64,000 nt of DNA from Sporisorium sorghi (taxonomy: Eukaryota; Basidiomycota; Ustilaginomycetes; Ustilaginales; Ustilaginaceae), in contig JALCCG010000007.1 in assembly GCA_023212695.1 (NCBI GenBank), positions 124,001 to 188,000 on the forward strand. The letters run 5' to 3'. Below, piece by piece: positions 26,603 to 34,162 of this stretch. How positions within the stretch are numbered: the stretch's first letter is position 1; each line of letters begins with the position of its first letter. A program made the position numbers and the translations under genes. Under the pieces are notes generated by a model, which saw only the letters and a program-made list of their open reading frames with translations, was not told the DNA's origin and searched no databases.

Positions 26603-27034
26603 TTACTCCTTATCCGCGAGAGCAAACATAATCTCTCCCCCGGCAACTACACGCCCATCAACCGTTGCGGTCGCTTTCCCCTTACCGATCATGCCCTTCA
26701 GGCGGGTAATCTCGACTTCCAGTCGCAGCGTATCGCCTGGCACCACTTGTCCGCGAAAGCGGAACCCGTCAATGCCCGCCAAAAAGCCAAGCTTGCCCCG
26801 ATTGCTCTCCACGTTGAGAATCGCTACAGCGCCCACTTGCGCCAAAGCCTCTACAATCAGCACGCCTGGCATAACCGCATATTCAGGGAAATGTCCGACA
26901 AAAAAAGGCTCGTTGATCGTGACGTTCTTGATGCCGACCGCACGTTTGCCATCCTCAATCTCCACGATCTTATCGACCAGTAAAAATGGGGGGCGATGCG
27001 GAATAATCTCTTGAATCTGTTTGATGTTCAACAT
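26603..27034 (-). CDS. fabZ: 3-hydroxyacyl-[acyl-carrier-protein] dehydratase
   Basis: FabZ removes water from 3-hydroxyacyl-ACP in type II fatty acid synthesis. It is a 143-residue hot-dog fold protein; motifs are [34 protein letters not shown] (catalytic His and Glu) and [17 protein letters not shown] 27034 has GGAGG 11 nt upstream; the longer frame to 27166 is upstream noise. The 430-bp region before it contains a complex RNA fold candidate. Confidence 0.95.
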   Translation of the reverse strand: MLNIKQIQEIIPHRPPFLLVDKIVEIEDGKRAVGIKNVTINEPFFVGHFPEYAVMPGVLIVEALAQVGAVAILNVESNRGKLGFLAGIDGFRFRGQVVPGDTLRLEVEITRLKGMIGKGKATATVDGRVVAGGEIMFALADKE

Positions 27035-27229
27035 AGTATTAAAATCCTCCTTATGTACGTACCCGCCAAGCATAGTGTTTGAAAAGGGCAGTCTGTTCCA
27101 TATGCTTCCGTTATGCCGTATACGTATAGCTGCGGGCAGTGTTGTTGATGTTCTATCATGCTTCATCTTTGAGGTTAGCTACATGAATTTCAAATCATAT
27201 GCATAAAAAGAAGGATCTGCGGTAAAAAT

Positions 27230-27329
27230 GATGGATATCCTTCACCACTGCAGAAGTGAAGGTTTCAGATAAGGGGCTTTCTCCTTTCGGACATTCGTGT
27301 TCAAGGAGAGGGCCCTTTTGATATACATC
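27230..27329 (-). ncRNA. Candidate three-way-junction cis-acting RNA upstream of fabZ
   Basis: Read on the minus strand, a closing stem pairs GATGTATATC (27320-27329) with GATATCCATC (27230-27239), 9 of 10 positions. Enclosed are an irregular hairpin GGGC..TCTCCTT / AAGGAGA..GCCC (27274-27315, with a small inner ACA/TGT stem) and a hairpin CCTTCAC / GTGAAGG (27239-27262). The closing stem is followed by ATTTTTA. I cannot match it to a known riboswitch family. Confidence 0.45.
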
Positions 27330-27393
27330 CGTCCATCGTCATGAAATGACAAAGTTAATACGCAAGTCCCATCCCATTATACCGTTTAACCCC

Positions 27394-27422
27394 AAAAAAA
27401 GAAAACTCCCCTAGAGGGAGTT
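27394..27422 (-). terminator. Terminator of the flhO-flhP-epuA group
   Basis: Arms AACTCCC (27404-27410) and GGGAGTT (27416-27422) with a five-base loop; an A-run at 27394-27400 provides the T-tail on the minus strand. Confidence 0.8.
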
Positions 27423-27467
27423 CGGCATCGCGGTACAATTCAATTGTTAACTCGCCCTGACATTCCG

Positions 27468-27668
27468 TCATGGCGCAAATATCAAATCAAAAACATGCTT
27501 CCACGTGCTCCATTCAAACACTTCACTGAACTCCTGATGCCCAAGCACAACATAACCGAAGACCATTCCTCCGAATAATGCCAATATAAGCAATACAGGA
27601 ATCATGATGCGGACGGCTAGTTTCCATCCGGAAGTTTTGGAGCGCTTCTTGGCTTTTGATTCACTCAT
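27468..27668 (-). CDS. EpuA-like small membrane protein
   Basis: A 66-residue protein of the EpuA family (often labelled DNA-directed RNA polymerase subunit beta in databases, without support for such a role). It has a lysine-rich N-terminus, one membrane helix (IMIPVLLILALFGGMVFGYVVLG) and the conserved tail pattern FEWSTWKHVFDLIFAP. ATG 27668 has AGGTGG about 5 nt upstream and lies 9 bp after the flhP stop, so it is translated from the flhP transcript. A terminator follows. Confidence 0.8.
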   Translation of the reverse strand: MSESKAKKRSKTSGWKLAVRIMIPVLLILALFGGMVFGYVVLGHQEFSEVFEWSTWKHVFDLIFAP

Positions 27669-27677
27669 GATGCCCAC

Positions 27678-28505
27678 CTACCCTCGCATTGTGTTGGCAA
27701 GGTTCATCATGGTATCGCTGGAACTTAGCGCACGTGCCATGAGCTGGTAGGCTCGCTGAACTTCCATCATCTTGGTCATTTCATCGGTCAGATTGACGTT
27801 GGACTGCTCAACAAAACCGGAAAGCACCGAAGATTTCGGAGGCTCGCCCGGAGCAGGAGGTGTTAAATCAAACACATCTCCTTCCGTCAAGCCTTCCCCA
27901 ACGACAAACAAGTTATCGCCCACAGCAACCAAGCCTTCCGGACGCTCGAGCTCAACCACCTTCAAGGTAGCCACAATTGAGCGGACGCCTGCGAAGGTCT
28001 CCAATATAATCTGACCTTTCTCATTCACGGCAACTTTCCCTTTGGACGGGAACGAAATGGGATTATTGTTCACGTCGAGCACAGGGTAGCCCTGCGAATT
28101 AGCCAGCAGCAAGTTGTTAGGGTTACGGGCATCCGGGGTTACATGAAATCCGCCTTCGCGGGTGTATCCAATTGCGCCATCTCCCTGAACCGCAAACATG
28201 GCTTGTCCATCAATCATCAGATCGAAGGGATTCCCCGTTTCCTTCATAGCTCCCTGCTCCATGTTCTGCACAACGGAAGATAGTCTCATGCCATACCCGA
28301 GAGTATAGCCTAGCGGTGTCGAACGGCCCGTCCGGTCAAAATCCTTATGATGACCCTGAACCTGAGTCAGCACATCATCAAAGGAGGCTTCCTTTTTTTT
28401 GTAACCAGCCGTGTTGACGTTTGCCATATTGTCCGCAATGACATCCAGTCTCTGCTGGAGAGCATTCATCGACACCATAGCGCTAATCATCGAGTTGTTC
28501 ATCAC
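27678..28505 (-). CDS. flhP: Flagellar hook-basal body rod protein FlhP
   Basis: A rod-type axial protein of the flagellar basal body (FlgG/FlgF family). Its 275 residues start with the axial motif (NNSMISAMVSMNALQQRLDV, then ADNMANVNTAGYKK) and end with the matching helix (SNVNLTDEMTKMMEVQRAYQ, then LMARALSSSDTMMNLANTMR). The central part matches FlgE/F/G-type beta domains. It lies 66 bp downstream of flhO, the Bacillus mbl-flhO-flhP order. Paralogy with flhO is clear. Confidence 0.92.
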   Translation of the reverse strand: MMNNSMISAMVSMNALQQRLDVIADNMANVNTAGYKKKEASFDDVLTQVQGHHKDFDRTGRSTPLGYTLGYGMRLSSVVQNMEQGAMKETGNPFDLMIDGQAMFAVQGDGAIGYTREGGFHVTPDARNPNNLLLANSQGYPVLDVNNNPISFPSKGKVAVNEKGQIILETFAGVRSIVATLKVVELERPEGLVAVGDNLFVVGEGLTEGDVFDLTPPAPGEPPKSSVLSGFVEQSNVNLTDEMTKMMEVQRAYQLMARALSSSDTMMNLANTMRG

Positions 28506-28571
28506 TTACCTCCCGTGGGCTCACATATTCATACGGCAGCACGCTGCTGCCTGCCAACCTGTAGACACTGC

Positions 28572-29462
28572 TTATACTCGGCCAATCTCATTGACCGCCT
28601 TCTCCAGCGTCCTGTCATAATATTGAACGATTTTCTGATTCGTTTCATACGCGCGCAGCGCAGCGGTCAATTCCACCATCGATTGCGTCGGATCCACGTT
28701 GGACCCTTCAATAAATCCCTGACGAACCACTCCGTTATCGGCCGGTGTCATGAACCGCACTTCCCCGTCCGGATCGGACATGCGGAACACGCCATTCCCT
28801 TCGCGAATCAGCCCATGAGGCTGGCTTACAATACTGACTCCCAGGATGATGCCTGTCCCGTTGCCAGCGGCGTCCATGATTTCTCCTTGCTCATTCACTG
28901 TAAAGTCAGACGCCGAGCCTGTCAATATAATCGGTCTGTTATTGTTATCCAGAACCTGATAGCCACTCTCGCTGAGCAGGTTACCTTCCGGGCTCACCCG
29001 AAAGCTCCCGTTACGGGTATACCGGGTATCCCCATTCTCGTCCTGAACCGTGAAAAAACCTTCGGGTCTATAGATAACCTCGCCGTTCTCATCGACATAT
29101 CTGCCGGAAGCATCGAACGGATAATCCTGACCCGTTGCCGGATTCTGAACGGTAAAGGAGGATACCAGCGCGAAGTCTGTGTTCTTGCCGGTTTCCCGAA
29201 GCGCGCCTTCGGTATAAAGCGAGATGCTCTCCTCCGCATACACGCCGGTATTAAACTTACCCAGCTTCCGGCCTGCGTTCGACGAATCGTTGCCCCCAAT
29301 CATGGAGACAAGCACTTCAGGAAACGAACGCTGCACGCTGTTTGTTGCCTTGTAGCCTGCTGTGTTGACGTTGGCGATGTTCTGCGTCACCGTATTATGT
29401 CGCTGCTCCTGGGTCATCATCCCCGAAGCTGCTGTATATAGACCTCTTAACAATGAAGGCAC
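28572..29462 (-). CDS. flhO: Flagellar hook-basal body rod protein FlhO
   Basis: Rod-type flagellar axial protein, partner of FlhP. The N-terminal axial helix reads LLRGLYTAASGMMTQEQRHN, then NIANVNTAGYKA; the C-terminal helix has GSNVDPTQSMVELTAALRAY. About 295 residues. The listed start is GTG 29462; the TTG at 29453, giving (M)LRGLYTA and 10 nt from GGAAGG, resembles the family start better. It lies downstream of mbl with a 280-bp gap that contains a 14-bp inverted repeat. Confidence 0.92.
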   Translation of the reverse strand: MPSLLRGLYTAASGMMTQEQRHNTVTQNIANVNTAGYKATNSVQRSFPEVLVSMIGGNDSSNAGRKLGKFNTGVYAEESISLYTEGALRETGKNTDFALVSSFTVQNPATGQDYPFDASGRYVDENGEVIYRPEGFFTVQDENGDTRYTRNGSFRVSPEGNLLSESGYQVLDNNNRPIILTGSASDFTVNEQGEIMDAAGNGTGIILGVSIVSQPHGLIREGNGVFRMSDPDGEVRFMTPADNGVVRQGFIEGSNVDPTQSMVELTAALRAYETNQKIVQYYDRTLEKAVNEIGRV

Positions 29463-29542
29463 TTCCCTTCCATTAACGAATCATAACAACCTTAGTCGAT
29501 ATAACGATCGCTACGATGACAGATTGTACTTCCAATCGCTGC

Positions 29543-29593
29543 TGTTTTTGGATTTCTTGTAACTATGTTGGATAGGGTTGAAATCCAAAAACA
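29543..29593. repeat. 14-bp perfect inverted repeat between mbl and flhO
   Basis: Arms TGTTTTTGGATTTC (29543-29556) and GAAATCCAAAAACA (29580-29593) enclose 23 bases. There is no T-run after either side, so it is not a standard terminator; it could be an mRNA stem between mbl and flhO or an operator. Confidence 0.6.
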
Positions 29594-29741
29594 AAGGCGA
29601 CCGCTTCGCTTTTCCATTACAATTCCGCCCTCTCCGCTGTTGTCAACGTGGGCGTATTTCGAAGCAGATCGCTAATCTCATCGTGGTGATTATACCGATT
29701 CATTCCATGCTCATGTTGTTCCTATCATCTATATCGGAAGG

Positions 29742-30743
29742 TTAGAACTTTTTCTTAACGACCTTGTCCAAATTATCGAGCATAATTCCCGTTCCTTTTA
29801 CCACACAGTGCATCGGATCCTCTGCAACGAGTACCGGAACCCGAAGCTCGTCCGTCAACAACTCGTCCAATCCATGAAGAAGTGCACCGCCGCCCGTTAA
29901 AATAACGCCGCGATCGATGATGTCCGCCGACAGCTCTGGCGGTGTCCGTTCCAACACGGATTTCGCCGCGAGTACAATCGATGAAACCGGGTCCCACAAG
30001 GCTTCTTGTACTTCGGCCGAAGAAACCGTTACGGTAAACGGCAGACCGGATACCATATCGCGTCCGCGAATATCCATCTCAGCTTGTCTACCCCCAGGAC
30101 GAACCGTGCCGATCGCCACCTTCAGATCCTCTGCCGTCCGTTCACCGATCAGCAATTTATATTTATGCTTCACGTACTTCGTGATCGCTTCGTCGAACTT
30201 GTCCCCTGCCATCTTAATCGAAGAAGCGGTGACCACATCGCCCATGGACAGGACGGCCACATCCGTGGTGCCGCCCCCGATGTCCACAACCATGTTACCG
30301 CTTGGCTGGAAAATATCCATCCCTGCGCCAATTGCCGCTGCCTTCGGTTCTTCTTCCAGGAACACATCTCTTGCGCCGCTGCGCTCAGCCGCTTCCCGGA
30401 TCGCCTTCTGCTCCACCGAAGTAATGTTGGTGGGAGCACAGATGAGGATTCGGGGCCGGCTGTGCCAACTGCGCGCGCCCACGCGATCAATAAAGTACTT
30501 CAGCATCGCTTCTGTAATTTCGAAGTCGGCGATGACCCCGTCCCTCAGCGGGCGGATCGCCGTAATGTTGCCGGGAGTGCGCCCGACCATGCGCCGTGCT
30601 TCCTCACCGACGGCAAGGACTCGCTTGGTGTCGGTCTCAATAGTGACAACGGAAGGTTCGTCTAACACTACCCCCTTCCCCTTAACGTGAATGAGCACGT
30701 TCGCCGTTCCGAGATCGATTCCAATATCCTTGCTCAACATCAT
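29742..30743 (-). CDS. mbl: MreB-like actin Mbl, rod-shape protein
   Basis: A bacterial actin that organises lateral wall synthesis beneath the membrane. The 333 residues carry the actin-fold motifs: IGIDLGTANVLIHVKGKGVV (phosphate 1), VVDIGGGTTDVAVLS (phosphate 2), ILTGGGALLHGLDELL (adenosine). Its place upstream of flhO-flhP is that of Bacillus mbl. GGGGG lies upstream of two adjacent ATG codons. MurA, RodA-like proteins and spoIID are nearby. Confidence 0.95.
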   Translation of the reverse strand: MMLSKDIGIDLGTANVLIHVKGKGVVLDEPSVVTIETDTKRVLAVGEEARRMVGRTPGNITAIRPLRDGVIADFEITEAMLKYFIDRVGARSWHSRPRILICAPTNITSVEQKAIREAAERSGARDVFLEEEPKAAAIGAGMDIFQPSGNMVVDIGGGTTDVAVLSMGDVVTASSIKMAGDKFDEAITKYVKHKYKLLIGERTAEDLKVAIGTVRPGGRQAEMDIRGRDMVSGLPFTVTVSSAEVQEALWDPVSSIVLAAKSVLERTPPELSADIIDRGVILTGGGALLHGLDELLTDELRVPVLVAEDPMHCVVKGTGIMLDNLDKVVKKKF

Positions 30744-30935
30744 GAAAAGCCCCCAAAGTGTTATTTTATGGTAAGGGTCACTGTTCGCTGCGCCAATGCA
30801 TCAATCGACAAAATCCAGCAATTCATGATGATCTTCGGCAAAACAGGTCCCATATTTCGATCCTATACCAGCTTTTAACATATCATACTTTAGGGGAGGG
30901 ATTCAACGCCAATCTAGTGACCTAAGCCCTAAATA

Positions 30936-31220
30936 TCAGGATTTGGCCGTGGCCACCGGTTCACGATTGCTGCCGGTTTTTTTGTACTTGATCTTGGTAG
31001 CTTCCCCGCCTCTCAGATGGCGGATGGATTTGTGATATTCGAGAATGTGCTTCACCTGATCCGCCAGGTCCGGGTTGATCTCCGGCAGACGTTCGGTTAA
31101 GTCCTTATGCACCGTGCTTTTCGACACGCCAAATTCTTTGGCTATGGTTCGAACCGTATGCCTCGTTTCCACGATACAGCGTCCGATCTTAATGGTCCGC
31201 TCCTTGATGTAATCGTGCAC
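30936..31220 (-). CDS. spoIIID: Sporulation transcription factor SpoIIID
   Basis: SpoIIID is a small DNA-binding protein that switches mother-cell gene expression between sigma-E and sigma-K. The 94 residues contain a helix-turn-helix (VRTIAKEFGVSKSTVHKDLTERL, in parts) and a basic C-terminal part (SIRHLRGGEATKIKYKK), as in the family. The start is a GTG with GGGAGG about 7 nt upstream. A sigma-E-like promoter sits 35-60 bp upstream, consistent with known control in Bacillus. Confidence 0.95.
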   Translation of the reverse strand: MHDYIKERTIKIGRCIVETRHTVRTIAKEFGVSKSTVHKDLTERLPEINPDLADQVKHILEYHKSIRHLRGGEATKIKYKKTGSNREPVATAKS

Positions 31221-31255
31221 GCTCCCGCCTCCCTACTGTGTGGATAGTTTGGTAC

Positions 31256-31283
31256 ATTATATGAGGGGCATGACGGGATATTC
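31256..31283 (-). promoter_or_regulatory. Candidate sigma-E promoter of spoIIID
   Basis: Minus strand: GAATATC (31277-31283), 13-bp spacer, CATATAAT (31256-31263). This fits the sigma-E pattern (ATATT-like -35, CATACAAT-like -10), and spoIIID is a known sigma-E target in Bacillus. Confidence 0.6.
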
Positions 31284-31410
31284 GCGGTTTCACGGGCTGA
31301 CAAGCTTACTTGGACTCATTTATTTTCTGGACATGCTGGTCATGGACAAGTATGAAACGTCCATAATACAAGGCGCGGCAAGGGTTGGACTTGCCTTCGA
31401 AACCCTAAAC

Positions 31411-31438
31411 AAAAAAAAGACAGGATCTCAAGATCCTG
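31411..31438 (-). terminator. Terminator of spoIIQ
   Basis: Arms CAGGATCT (31421-31428) and AGATCCTG (31431-31438) with a two-base gap, followed on the minus strand by a run of Ts opposite the A-run at 31411-31418. It lies 45 bp after spoIIQ. Confidence 0.8.
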
Positions 31439-31482
31439 CCCTCTTCAAGTGCGCGGTGGGCGCATTGTACGAAGAAATGAAA

Positions 31483-32217
31483 TTATTTTTGCGGAAGCAC
31501 ACTCACAGGGTTGACCAGTTTCCCGCCCTCATACACTTCGAAGTGCACGTGGTTGCCGAGATCCTTCTCAAACTCACTGCGTCCGGCAGTTGCGATGGAA
31601 TCGCCCTGCTTCACTTCAGCGCCTTCCTTAACTTTCACTTCGTTCAAGCTTTGGTAAACCGTCTTCGTATCACCGGAGGTAATCTCCACTACGTTTCCGT
31701 TAAGCGGATGATTCTCAACGCGAGTCACTTTTCCTGTAAGCGCGGCTCTGACTTCAAACATCGTGTCATCTGCAGTGGCCAGGTCGATTCCCAGGTTCGG
31801 CGTGAAGGTGTCATTATATTGAACCATCGCCTCCTGATGCGTTTCCGGGTTCGTTTCGTCAAAATAAGGTTTGACAATGCTCACAGCTACGTCGTCGGCT
31901 ACCGGCCAGATCATCGATTGTGCATTGGCGGTTACTTCTACTGCTTCTCCGTCTTTACCTTCTGTTGCAGGTTTCTCCGAACTCTGTACAGACTCCGAAA
32001 CATTGGCTTCCCCTTGTGGCTTCAGCGTTTTTTGGCTGGCGTCCTGGTAGACCCACACGAGGGTTAGTATAATTGCCGCTGCTGCTAAGTATGCTGCCGG
32101 GAACACCCACCGTTTGGATAAAGCTTTCTTCCACGAAGATGACGGTACCGTCGAATCTCCTTGCACAGTTTTAGGAGCTTCTTCGTGGGGTTTACTATTT
32201 TTGTTTTGTTCATTCAT
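31483..32217 (-). CDS. spoIIQ: SpoIIQ, forespore LytM-domain protein
   Basis: SpoIIQ sits in the forespore membrane and joins SpoIIIAH to form the feeding-tube channel and hold proteins at the engulfment septum. The ~244 residues have a cytoplasmic N-terminus, one membrane helix (WVFPAAYLAAAAIILTLVWVY) and a C-terminal M23/LytM domain. The zinc site is degenerate: the first ligand position reads NLGID instead of HxGxD, while HVHFEV is intact, so peptidase activity is doubtful. ATG 32217 has AGGTG 7 nt upstream. It follows spoIID, the known order, with a sigma-F-like promoter in the gap. Confidence 0.92.
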   Translation of the reverse strand: MNEQNKNSKPHEEAPKTVQGDSTVPSSSWKKALSKRWVFPAAYLAAAAIILTLVWVYQDASQKTLKPQGEANVSESVQSSEKPATEGKDGEAVEVTANAQSMIWPVADDVAVSIVKPYFDETNPETHQEAMVQYNDTFTPNLGIDLATADDTMFEVRAALTGKVTRVENHPLNGNVVEITSGDTKTVYQSLNEVKVKEGAEVKQGDSIATAGRSEFEKDLGNHVHFEVYEGGKLVNPVSVLPQK

Positions 32218-32236
32218 TTGCAATCACCTCAGTAAC

Positions 32237-32265
32237 CATTGTTACCGGGGTCAACTCTTTTATAC
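32237..32265 (-). promoter_or_regulatory. Candidate sigma-F promoter of spoIIQ
   Basis: Minus strand: GTATA (32261-32265), 14-bp spacer, GGTAACAATG (32237-32246), close to the sigma-F pattern. Forespore sigma-F control of spoIIQ is established in Bacillus. Confidence 0.65.
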
Positions 32266-32277
32266 GTAATCTCACTA

Positions 32278-33855
32278 TTATTTTTTTGAAGAGAGAAGAT
32301 TTGAAGTTTTGTCGAAAGAAATATTCGTATAGTAGTGCTTCAGAATCTCTTTCGCCTCATATCCCTCGCGGGCCATGCCCTCTGCTCCGTACTGGCTCAT
32401 GCCAACGCCATGGCCGTTGCCATAGGTGGTAATCTCTATCTCGCCATTTTTCATCACCAGGCTGAACTGACTTGATCGGAGGCCCAGCTTCTCTCTTACC
32501 TCGCGACCGGTAAATGTCTTGCCTCCCACCCGCACACTCTCAATCCGATGCCCCTGCGTATAGGAGAGTACTTTCAAAAAAGAAGAGGCGTTCCCGTCCC
32601 CGCCCGCCGATACCGGTACCGCACCGTCCGCCAGACCGAGCTTCCCTACGAATTCCGAGCGCGGCATCGTGACCGTCGTTTTATACTTGGGCGAGATTTG
32701 TTTATCCCATGGACTTTCCACACTGCGCAGATAAGGAATTTCATTCTTCCAATAATCCTCTGAATTTTCGGTATAGCCGTTGCTGGTAGAGAAAAAAGAA
32801 GCCGTGATCGGCTTGCCCTTGTATGTCATTACCAATCCCGCCGTTTCCTTTACCGCCTGCTGGAGCTTCCCCAGCTCGGCTCCCTTCCCCAGCCGCTGCC
32901 ATTCCTCGGTCAACTCGTCATGGGCGATGTATGCCTGGTGACTGACCGTGTCGGTCACCATGGCCTTGCCGTCCGGCACGCCGCTGCGGTCGCCGGACGC
33001 CAGCCGCTGCACGATATAGGTCCGTGCCGCAATAGCCTGGGCCTTGAGTGCCTCCAGCTGGAACTCGGCCGGCATCTCGGCGGCCAGAACGCCGACGAGG
33101 TATTGTTCCAGCGGCAGTTCCTCCACGGTGTCCGTCTTGGTTAAATAGACGGACACCGTGGGCTCTTCCGCCGCCCCCGGCTCGGCGGAAGGCAGCGGGG
33201 CGGGCCCCGGCGGCAGCGGCTCCGGTGCGTTGTTGCCCGGGGCAACAACCAGCAGCGGCAACGCCAGCGCCAAGGCCAGCAGCACGGCCACCGCCCAGAT
33301 GGCGGGGTGCACCCGCACCCGCCGCCCCCCGGCGGCCGGACGCCGCGCGGCAAAGCCGCGGCGTCCCCAGCGCGCGGGCCGCACACGGAACGTGCGGCCT
33401 CCGCGCGGTGCGCGGCCCGCAGCCGCCTGCGCATAGCGCTGCGGCTCAGGCGCGGGGTGCGGGCCCTGCGGCATGGCCGCTGGCCCGCCGGGGGCTGGCG
33501 CGGCGCCATGCGCAGGGGCGCCAGCGGGGCGGTCGGGCGGCGGCGTATGCGCCGCCCGCGGGCCATGGCCGGACTGGCCGAAGGCGTCCGGCCCTCTCGC
33601 CGGGCCGCGGTGCCCGCGCGGCCCGGGCTCCGATTCTTTTTTGTCCGATATCGAATCATGGTTATGTGCTTTGGCGAATTTGGATGTCTTCTCAAGTTCT
33701 CCGGGAAATTCCCATTTCAACACGGGAGCCGCCGACCCTTCCGCTGGAACTTGATAGGGTTGCCCAGTTGCCCCTTCCTCCGGGGTGGTCTTCGGATCCA
33801 TCGCTCGTTCTTCCCCTGCAATGCCCACCTTCACCCGAACCTTAGAATCTTTCAT
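32278..33855 (-). CDS. spoIID: SpoIID, engulfment lytic transglycosylase with long N-terminal extension
   Basis: SpoIID cleaves septal glycan strands in the mother cell during engulfment, together with SpoIIM and SpoIIP. ATG 33855 has AGGAGGG 8 nt upstream and gives 525 residues, against about 340 in Bacillus. One membrane helix (AIWAVAVLLALALALPLLVV, ~186-206) is followed by the SpoIID domain with LEQYLVGVLAAEMPAEF (the catalytic Glu is probably in AAEMPA), ALKAQAIAARTYI, and the C-terminal GHGVGMSQYGAEGMA signature. The ~185 residues before the helix are cytoplasmic, with Pro/Gly/Ala/Arg-rich low-complexity sequence encoded by an island of very high GC. spoIIQ follows. Confidence 0.94.
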   Translation of the reverse strand: MKDSKVRVKVGIAGEERAMDPKTTPEEGATGQPYQVPAEGSAAPVLKWEFPGELEKTSKFAKAHNHDSISDKKESEPGPRGHRGPARGPDAFGQSGHGPRAAHTPPPDRPAGAPAHGAAPAPGGPAAMPQGPHPAPEPQRYAQAAAGRAPRGGRTFRVRPARWGRRGFAARRPAAGGRRVRVHPAIWAVAVLLALALALPLLVVAPGNNAPEPLPPGPAPLPSAEPGAAEEPTVSVYLTKTDTVEELPLEQYLVGVLAAEMPAEFQLEALKAQAIAARTYIVQRLASGDRSGVPDGKAMVTDTVSHQAYIAHDELTEEWQRLGKGAELGKLQQAVKETAGLVMTYKGKPITASFFSTSNGYTENSEDYWKNEIPYLRSVESPWDKQISPKYKTTVTMPRSEFVGKLGLADGAVPVSAGGDGNASSFLKVLSYTQGHRIESVRVGGKTFTGREVREKLGLRSSQFSLVMKNGEIEITTYGNGHGVGMSQYGAEGMAREGYEAKEILKHYYTNISFDKTSNLLSSKK

Positions 33856-34162
33856 TTGTTTATCCCTCCTGTGCCTTCTCCCCTGGTATGTGCCGATTAA
33901 TCTCATTTCCGTCATGCTCTACTTATACTTATGAGATACCGGCATTTGATAGAACCCTTCTAAGAGAAAGGAGGAAAAGACATCGAAGGCTGCAAGCCAG
34001 TTAGCAAATAGATTCTGCCCCCTCATAGTTCTGTAATCGTTATATAAGAGAATTCACGTCAACCGTGTGCTCATACCAAAAGAAGTGGCTTCACCGTTAA
34101 CGGCGAAGCCACTTCTTCTTCATTCTTGTCCATCCTGTAAAGATGGATAACAATCGTACGTT
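33856..34162. other. Intergenic between murA and spoIID
   Basis: About 300 bp, holding the murA terminator at 34078-34117 and the spoIID upstream region. I could not define a confident sigma-E promoter for spoIID. No gene seen. Confidence 0.5.
34078..34117 (-). terminator. Terminator of murA
   Basis: Long arms AGAAGTGGCTTCACCG and CGGCGAAGCCACTTCT (34081-34096 / 34101-34116) form a 16-bp stem with one mismatch and a TTAA loop; the minus-strand tail is TTTTGG. It lies about 45 bp after murA. Confidence 0.85.

Larger units (their letters stand above)
27035..27467. other. Long leader of fabZ with a structured region
   Basis: About 430 bp between epuA and fabZ. It holds the epuA terminator (27394-27422) and the three-way-junction candidate at 27230-27329. 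No reading frame with a ribosome binding site is evident apart from fabZ itself. Confidence 0.6.

Noticed and set aside
28347..29441. 364-codon plus frame opposite flhP and flhO
   Set aside because: Spans two real minus-strand genes and has no sensible protein features.
33048..33900. Several overlapping plus and minus frames in the spoIID GC island
   Set aside because: High GC removes stop codons in all frames; only the SpoIID frame has a ribosome binding site and joins a real domain.
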